This document shows positions 5,498 through 7,988 of a DNA stretch of 7,988 nucleotides, piece after piece. The notes beneath the pieces are model-generated. The model did not search any database and was not told the DNA's origin. It was given only the letters and a program-made list of their open reading frames with translations. Position numbers and translations under genes: made by a program. Source of the DNA: Pseudomonadota bacterium (GTDB taxonomy: Bacteria; Pseudomonadota; Alphaproteobacteria; Rhizobiales; Devosiaceae); the NCBI GenBank assembly GCA_023433775.1, contig JAEYTY010000085.1, positions 1 through 7,988 of the forward strand, written 5' to 3'. Within the stretch, counting starts at the first letter, position 1. Each line of letters opens with the position of its first letter.

Positions 5498-6190
5498 ATG
5501 GCAAAGATCGCAAAGAAGGTCGCAGCCGCCCGCGAGGGCATCGACCGCAACAAGCTCTACAAGCTTGAAGAAGCCATCAAGATGGTGAAGTCGAAGGCCT
5601 CGGCCAATTTCGACGAAACTGTCGAGATCGCAATGAATCTGGGTGTTGACCCCCGCCACGCCGACCAGATGGTCCGCGGCGTCGTGAACCTGCCCAACGG
5701 CACCGGCAAGACCGTACGCGTTGCTGTGTTCGCCCGTGGCGCCAAGGCTGATGAAGCCAAGGCCGCTGGTGCAGACATCGTCGGCGCCGAAGACCTGCTG
5801 GAAGTCATCCAGGGCGGCAAGATCGATTTCGATCGCTGCATTGCCACGCCGGACATGATGCCGCTGGTCGGTCGTCTTGGTAAGGTCCTTGGCCCGCGTA
5901 ACCTGATGCCGAACCCCAAGGTCGGCACGGTGACCATGGACGTTAAGGGCGCTGTCGAAGCTGCCAAGGGTGGTGCTGTCGAATACCGCGTCGAAAAGGC
6001 TGGTATCATCCATGCCGGTATCGGCAAGGTGTCGTTCACCGAAGCTGCGCTGCTCGAAAACATCAAGGCGTTCACCGACGCCGTTCAGAAGTCCAAGCCG
6101 GCTGGCGCCAAGGGTACTTACCTCAAGCGCGTCTCCGTCAGCTCCACCATGGGCCCTGGTGTCCATGTCGAGCCCGCTTCGGCGCTTTAA
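5498..6190 (+). CDS. rplA: 50S ribosomal protein L1
   Basis: A 230-residue L1, the mobile L1-stalk protein that helps release deacylated tRNA and in many bacteria represses its own operon. The family signature is clear at about 125-144 (GRLGKVLGPRNLMPNPKVGT), within domain II; the two halves of domain I flank it (FDETVEIAMNLGVDPRHADQ, 38-57, and the C-terminal YLKRVSVSSTMGPGV, 208-222). Its ribosome site (GAGGG, 5484-5488) lies within the end of rplK, so the two genes are probably translationally coupled. Length is normal. Confidence 0.99.
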   Translation: MAKIAKKVAAAREGIDRNKLYKLEEAIKMVKSKASANFDETVEIAMNLGVDPRHADQMVRGVVNLPNGTGKTVRVAVFARGAKADEAKAAGADIVGAEDLLEVIQGGKIDFDRCIATPDMMPLVGRLGKVLGPRNLMPNPKVGTVTMDVKGAVEAAKGGAVEYRVEKAGIIHAGIGKVSFTEAALLENIKAFTDAVQKSKPAGAKGTYLKRVSVSSTMGPGVHVEPASAL

Positions 6191-6195
6191 TTAGA

Positions 6196-6219
6196 TTTCG
6201 GGGGCCTCGGCCCCCGGAA
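6196..6219 (+). terminator. GC-rich hairpin after rplA without a T-tract
   Basis: TTTCGGGGGC (6196-6205) and GCCCCCGGAAA (6210-6219 core) form a very stable stem with a four-base loop CTCG, six bases past the rplA stop. The following bases are ACGCTAAC, so there is no T-run for intrinsic termination. It may partly attenuate, protect the rplKA message 3' end, or serve as a processing site. Confidence 0.45.
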
Positions 6220-6433
6220 ACGCTAACAGTCTGCTAGCATTAGGTAGCGGAATGGTGGCGTTAAGTCCTGTCCGAGACTGCCGGTGCCAGCCGATTTGGG
6301 TTGGCTTAATATCGCAAGATGCCAGCATAGATGGGGTGAAGACCACGATTTTTCTGCGCCGAACGGGGCAGGGTGATTGCGGTTCGAACCAGGCCAGTTG
6401 CCCTACCGGGCGGCGCGGTTGACAGGCGTTAAA
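6220..6433 (+). other. Upstream half of the rplA-rplJ spacer, no gene
   Basis: I find no credible coding frame here. It has a hairpin GCCAGCC (6286-6292)/GGTTGGC (6299-6305), a possible five-pair closing stem CGCTA (6221-6225)/TAGCG (6245-6249), and the palindrome GGTTCGAACC (6381-6390). A TTGACA occurs at 6419-6424 but has no -10 at the right distance. The stretch is most likely transcribed leader upstream of the L10 control element. Confidence 0.5.
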
Positions 6434-6507
6434 CCGTTGCTCCTCTCCTCCTTTCGGGGAGATCGGAGGGCAGCAATTGGCAATGGCCCGGGGTGACTTT
6501 CACCGGG
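6434..6507 (+). promoter_or_regulatory. Putative L10 leader (autogenous control of rplJ-rplL)
   Basis: A long bulged hairpin occupies 6434-6480. CC (6434-6435) can pair with GG (6479-6480) across an AATT loop; GTTG (6436-6439) pairs with CAGC (6471-6474); CTCC (6440-6443) pairs with GGAG (6465-6468), leaving a GG bulge; TCTCCTC (6444-6450) pairs with GGGGAGA (6456-6462), leaving a TC bulge. A second hairpin, GGTGA (6492-6496)/TCACC (6500-6504) with three outer C-G pairs, lies just before the rplJ ribosome site. In bacteria the L10(L7/L12)4 complex is known to bind a bulged kink-turn leader at this place and repress rplJL. Identification rests on position and fold, not on a covariance search. 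Confidence 0.6.
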
Positions 6508-6526
6508 TTAAATGTGGAGACTAGCA

Positions 6527-7048
6527 GTGGAAAGAGCGGAAAAGCGTGAGCTTGTCGCATCGCTTCAGTCAGCCCTCTCGGGCGCTGGATCGATCGTCCT
6601 TGCGCAGAATACCGGTCTGACCGTGGCCAACCTGGAGTCGCTTCGCCGTGAGGTGAAGGCTGCAGGTGGTTATGTGCGGATCGCAAAGAACCGTCTTGCC
6701 AAGCTTGCTCTGAAAGACACCGACCACGCTGACATCTCGGGCCTGTTCACAGGTCCGATCGTCATCGCCTATGCGGAAGACCCCATGACTGCGCCCAAGA
6801 TCGCGCAGAAGTTCGCTGACAAGAACGCAAAGTACGTCGTTCTTGGTGGCGTCATGGGCAAGACCGCTCTCGACGCGAATAGCGTCAAGGCGTTGTCGAC
6901 CATGCCGTCGCTGGACGAACTGCGCGCAACGCTCGCCGGGATGCTCAAGCAGCCCGCCACGCGTATCGCGTCGGTCGTCGTCGCGCCTGCTGGTGGTATC
7001 GCACGTGTGTTGGCCGCTCATGCGGAAAAGAGCAACGAAGCAGCGTAA
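6527..7048 (+). CDS. rplJ: 50S ribosomal protein L10
   Basis: A 173-residue L10, the stalk base that anchors L7/L12 dimers and binds 23S rRNA beside L11. The N-terminal rRNA-binding domain begins with (V/M)ERAEKRELVASLQSAL and includes GLTVANLESLRREVKAAGG (30-48) and RIAKNRLAKLAL (51-62). The C-terminal helix that carries L7/L12 runs from about 136 to 173. I chose GTG at 6527 because relatives start with a similar xERAEKRE sequence and TGGAGA sits six bases upstream (6515-6520); an in-frame ATG at 6512 would overlap that site and add MWRLA. A stable hairpin ends eight bases before the ribosome site, which may help control initiation. Confidence 0.97.
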   Translation: MERAEKRELVASLQSALSGAGSIVLAQNTGLTVANLESLRREVKAAGGYVRIAKNRLAKLALKDTDHADISGLFTGPIVIAYAEDPMTAPKIAQKFADKNAKYVVLGGVMGKTALDANSVKALSTMPSLDELRATLAGMLKQPATRIASVVVAPAGGIARVLAAHAEKSNEAA

Positions 7049-7056
7049 CCCCCACG

Positions 7057-7079
7057 GCCCGGTTCCTCAGAACCTGGGC
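7057..7079 (+). promoter_or_regulatory. Hairpin between rplJ and rplL
   Basis: GCCCGGTTC (7057-7065) pairs with GAACC-T-GGGC (7070-7079) around the loop CTCA, with one bulged T. It lies in the 69-bp gap and lacks a T-run, so it is unlikely to terminate. It could stabilise the downstream rplL message, whose protein is needed in about four-fold excess over L10. Confidence 0.45.
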
Positions 7080-7117
7080 TGGTTTGAACTGAACACTGAA
7101 AAAGAGAGATTTATCAA

Positions 7118-7495
7118 ATGGCCGATCTCGCCAAGATTGTTGACGACCTGTCCGCATTGACCGTCCTGGAAGCTTCCGAGCTGTCCAAGATGCTGGAAGA
7201 AAAGTGGGGCGTTTCCGCCGCTGCTCCGGTTGCAGTTGCTGCTGCTGCCGGTGGTGGCGCTGCCGCTCCTGCTGCTGAAGAGAAGACCGACTTTGACGTG
7301 ATCCTCGCCTCCTTCGGCGACAACAAGATCAACGTCATCAAGGAAGTCCGCGCCATCACCGGCCTGGGCCTCGGCGAAGCAAAGGCTCTGGTTGAAGGTG
7401 CTCCGAAAGCTGTCAAGGAAGGTGTCAACAAGGCTGAAGCCGAAGACATCAAGAAGAAGCTCGAAGAAGCCGGCGCCAAGGTCGAACTCAAGTAA
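7118..7495 (+). CDS. rplL: 50S ribosomal protein L7/L12
   Basis: A 125-residue L7/L12, the multi-copy stalk protein that recruits and activates translation GTPases. The N-terminal dimerisation domain covers about 1-31, followed by a flexible alanine-, proline- and glycine-rich hinge (33-54) and a C-terminal factor-binding domain from 57 (TDFDVILASFGDNKINVIKE onward) through GLGLGEAKALVEGAPKAVKEG (82-102). All parts are intact and of usual length. The ribosome site GAGAGA (7104-7109) is eight bases before ATG. Codon use is strongly biased, as expected for one of the most abundant proteins. Confidence 0.99.
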   Translation: MADLAKIVDDLSALTVLEASELSKMLEEKWGVSAAAPVAVAAAAGGGAAAPAAEEKTDFDVILASFGDNKINVIKEVRAITGLGLGEAKALVEGAPKAVKEGVNKAEAEDIKKKLEEAGAKVELK

Positions 7496-7518
7496 TTTCG
7501 ACTTTTGCCTTGAAATTG

Positions 7519-7558
7519 GCGAGATGGCGCTTTATGTGCCATCTCGCTTCTTCGTTTC
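7519..7558 (+). terminator. Intrinsic attenuator between rplL and rpoB
   Basis: GCGAGATGGC (7519-7528) and GCCATCTCGC (7538-7547) form a perfect ten-pair stem, extendable by two pairs (one G-U) around the loop TTTAT. TTCTTCGTTTCC follows immediately. This is the most terminator-like structure in the window. In E. coli a partial terminator in the same gap lowers rpoB relative to rplL; the same role is inferred here. The T-run is interrupted, fitting partial read-through. Confidence 0.7.
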
Positions 7559-7845
7559 CACTCGAAACGATTCGCCGGGCCGATTGGATGGGTCGCAGGC
7601 GGCAATTTGCGGAATATATGACGATTTTTGATGTCTGAGGAACGCTGACGTCCACGGAACCTCATGGTTTTTGCCATGGGGGTTTTGACGTTTCTGGCCT
7701 CTTCTTCCTGCGGCTCGGGAAGAATTCGAGACATTGATGAGCCTGAAAATGCCCCCTTACGGGGCACATATCCCGATACCCGACGGCTGATTGTCGGGTC
7801 TTTGGAGATGTGCCTCCGAGACAATCGCTAGACAGAGGAGCCCTC
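7559..7845 (+). promoter_or_regulatory. Structured rpoB leader
   Basis: No gene is seen here. The spacer contains four further hairpins: CCTCATGG (7660-7667)/CCATGGGG (7674-7681), followed by TTTTGACGTTT after one more G; TTCTTCC (7702-7708)/GGAAGAA (7718-7724); TGCCCC (7750-7755)/GGGGCA (7761-7766); and ACCCGAC (7778-7784)/GTCGGGT (7793-7799). I find no convincing promoter pair. The first could act as a second terminator; the others may be processing or stability elements. The rpoB ribosome site AGAGGAG (7834-7840) closes the region. Confidence 0.5.
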
Positions 7846-7988
7846 ATGGCTACCACGTTCAACGGCCGCCGCAAGGTTCGCAAATCCTTCGGCTCCATCC
7901 GCGAAGTCACGGACATGCCCAACCTGATCGAAGTCCAGAAGGCTTCCTATGATCAGTTCCTTCTCGTCGATGAGCCCAAGGGTGGCCG
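7846..7988 (+). CDS. rpoB: RNA polymerase beta subunit, first 47 residues (cut by window edge)
   Basis: The N-terminus of RpoB, the core RNA polymerase subunit that forms half of the active-site cleft. The visible part has the alphaproteobacterial opening FNGRRKVRKSFGSI (5-18) and the conserved MPNLIEVQKASYDQFL (24-39), then DEPKGG at the window end. ATG at 7846 is preceded by AGAGGAG with five bases between. The remaining roughly 1,300 residues lie beyond the window. Rifampicin-site residues are not included. Confidence 0.97.
   Translation, partial: MATTFNGRRKVRKSFGSIREVTDMPNLIEVQKASYDQFLLVDEPKGG

Noticed and set aside
6347..6355. ATTTTTCT run in the rplJ leader as a terminator tail.
   Set aside because: Only a three-pair stem (GTG/CAC) can form just before it, too weak for intrinsic termination.
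6381..6390. GGTTCGAACC in the rplJ leader, like a tRNA T-arm.
   Set aside because: No five-pair T-stem, anticodon arm or acceptor stem can be built around it on either strand, so it is not a tRNA or a clear tRNA remnant.
6419..6424. TTGACA as a -35 box for an internal rplJ promoter.
   Set aside because: No -10 element lies 15-19 bases downstream; that stretch is the pyrimidine-rich arm of the leader hairpin.
7114..7824. Long minus-strand open frame across rplL and the rpoB leader.
   Set aside because: It overlaps rplL, has low-complexity alanine and serine content from the complementary strand, and lacks a family resemblance or ribosome site; it is a shadow of rplL.

Overview
This is a chromosomal housekeeping stretch from an alphaproteobacterium, most likely of the Hyphomicrobiales (Devosia-like by general impression; inference only). 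The evidence is the gene order secE-nusG-rplK-rplA-rplJ-rplL-rpoB, the alphaproteobacterial style of the RpoB and L10 N-termini, high GC, and promoter-like boxes of the TTG-C/N17/CTAGAT kind.

Left part (1-3620): a minus-strand unit runs from a strong promoter (1226-1254) through tRNA-Tyr(GTA) and rlmB (23S rRNA 2'-O-methyltransferase) into an overlapping unidentified gene cut by the window edge. Back to back with it lies tRNA-Gly(TCC) on the plus strand. Next come two divergent metabolic genes, a ketose 3-epimerase-like TIM-barrel protein (minus) and a YdhF-like aldo/keto reductase (plus), then tRNA-Trp(CCA).

Middle (3618-4140): a small 88-residue protein of unknown function on the minus strand, and a spacer carrying the likely promoter of the secE-nusG operon.

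Right part (4140-7988): secE and nusG (protein export; transcription elongation), rplK and rplA (L11, L1), rplJ and rplL (the L10-L7/L12 stalk) and the first 47 codons of rpoB, all on the plus strand. The three long spacers (nusG-rplK, rplA-rplJ, rplL-rpoB) contain many hairpins, which fits leaders for L1 and L10 autogenous control and an attenuator before rpoB.

I see no mobile element, CRISPR array, phage or defence gene, and no convincing undescribed multi-gene system. The points most worth a second look are the structured ribosomal-protein leaders, the metabolic gene pair sitting where many relatives have a tuf gene, the tRNA-Tyr-rlmB mixed operon, and the unidentified 88-residue protein.
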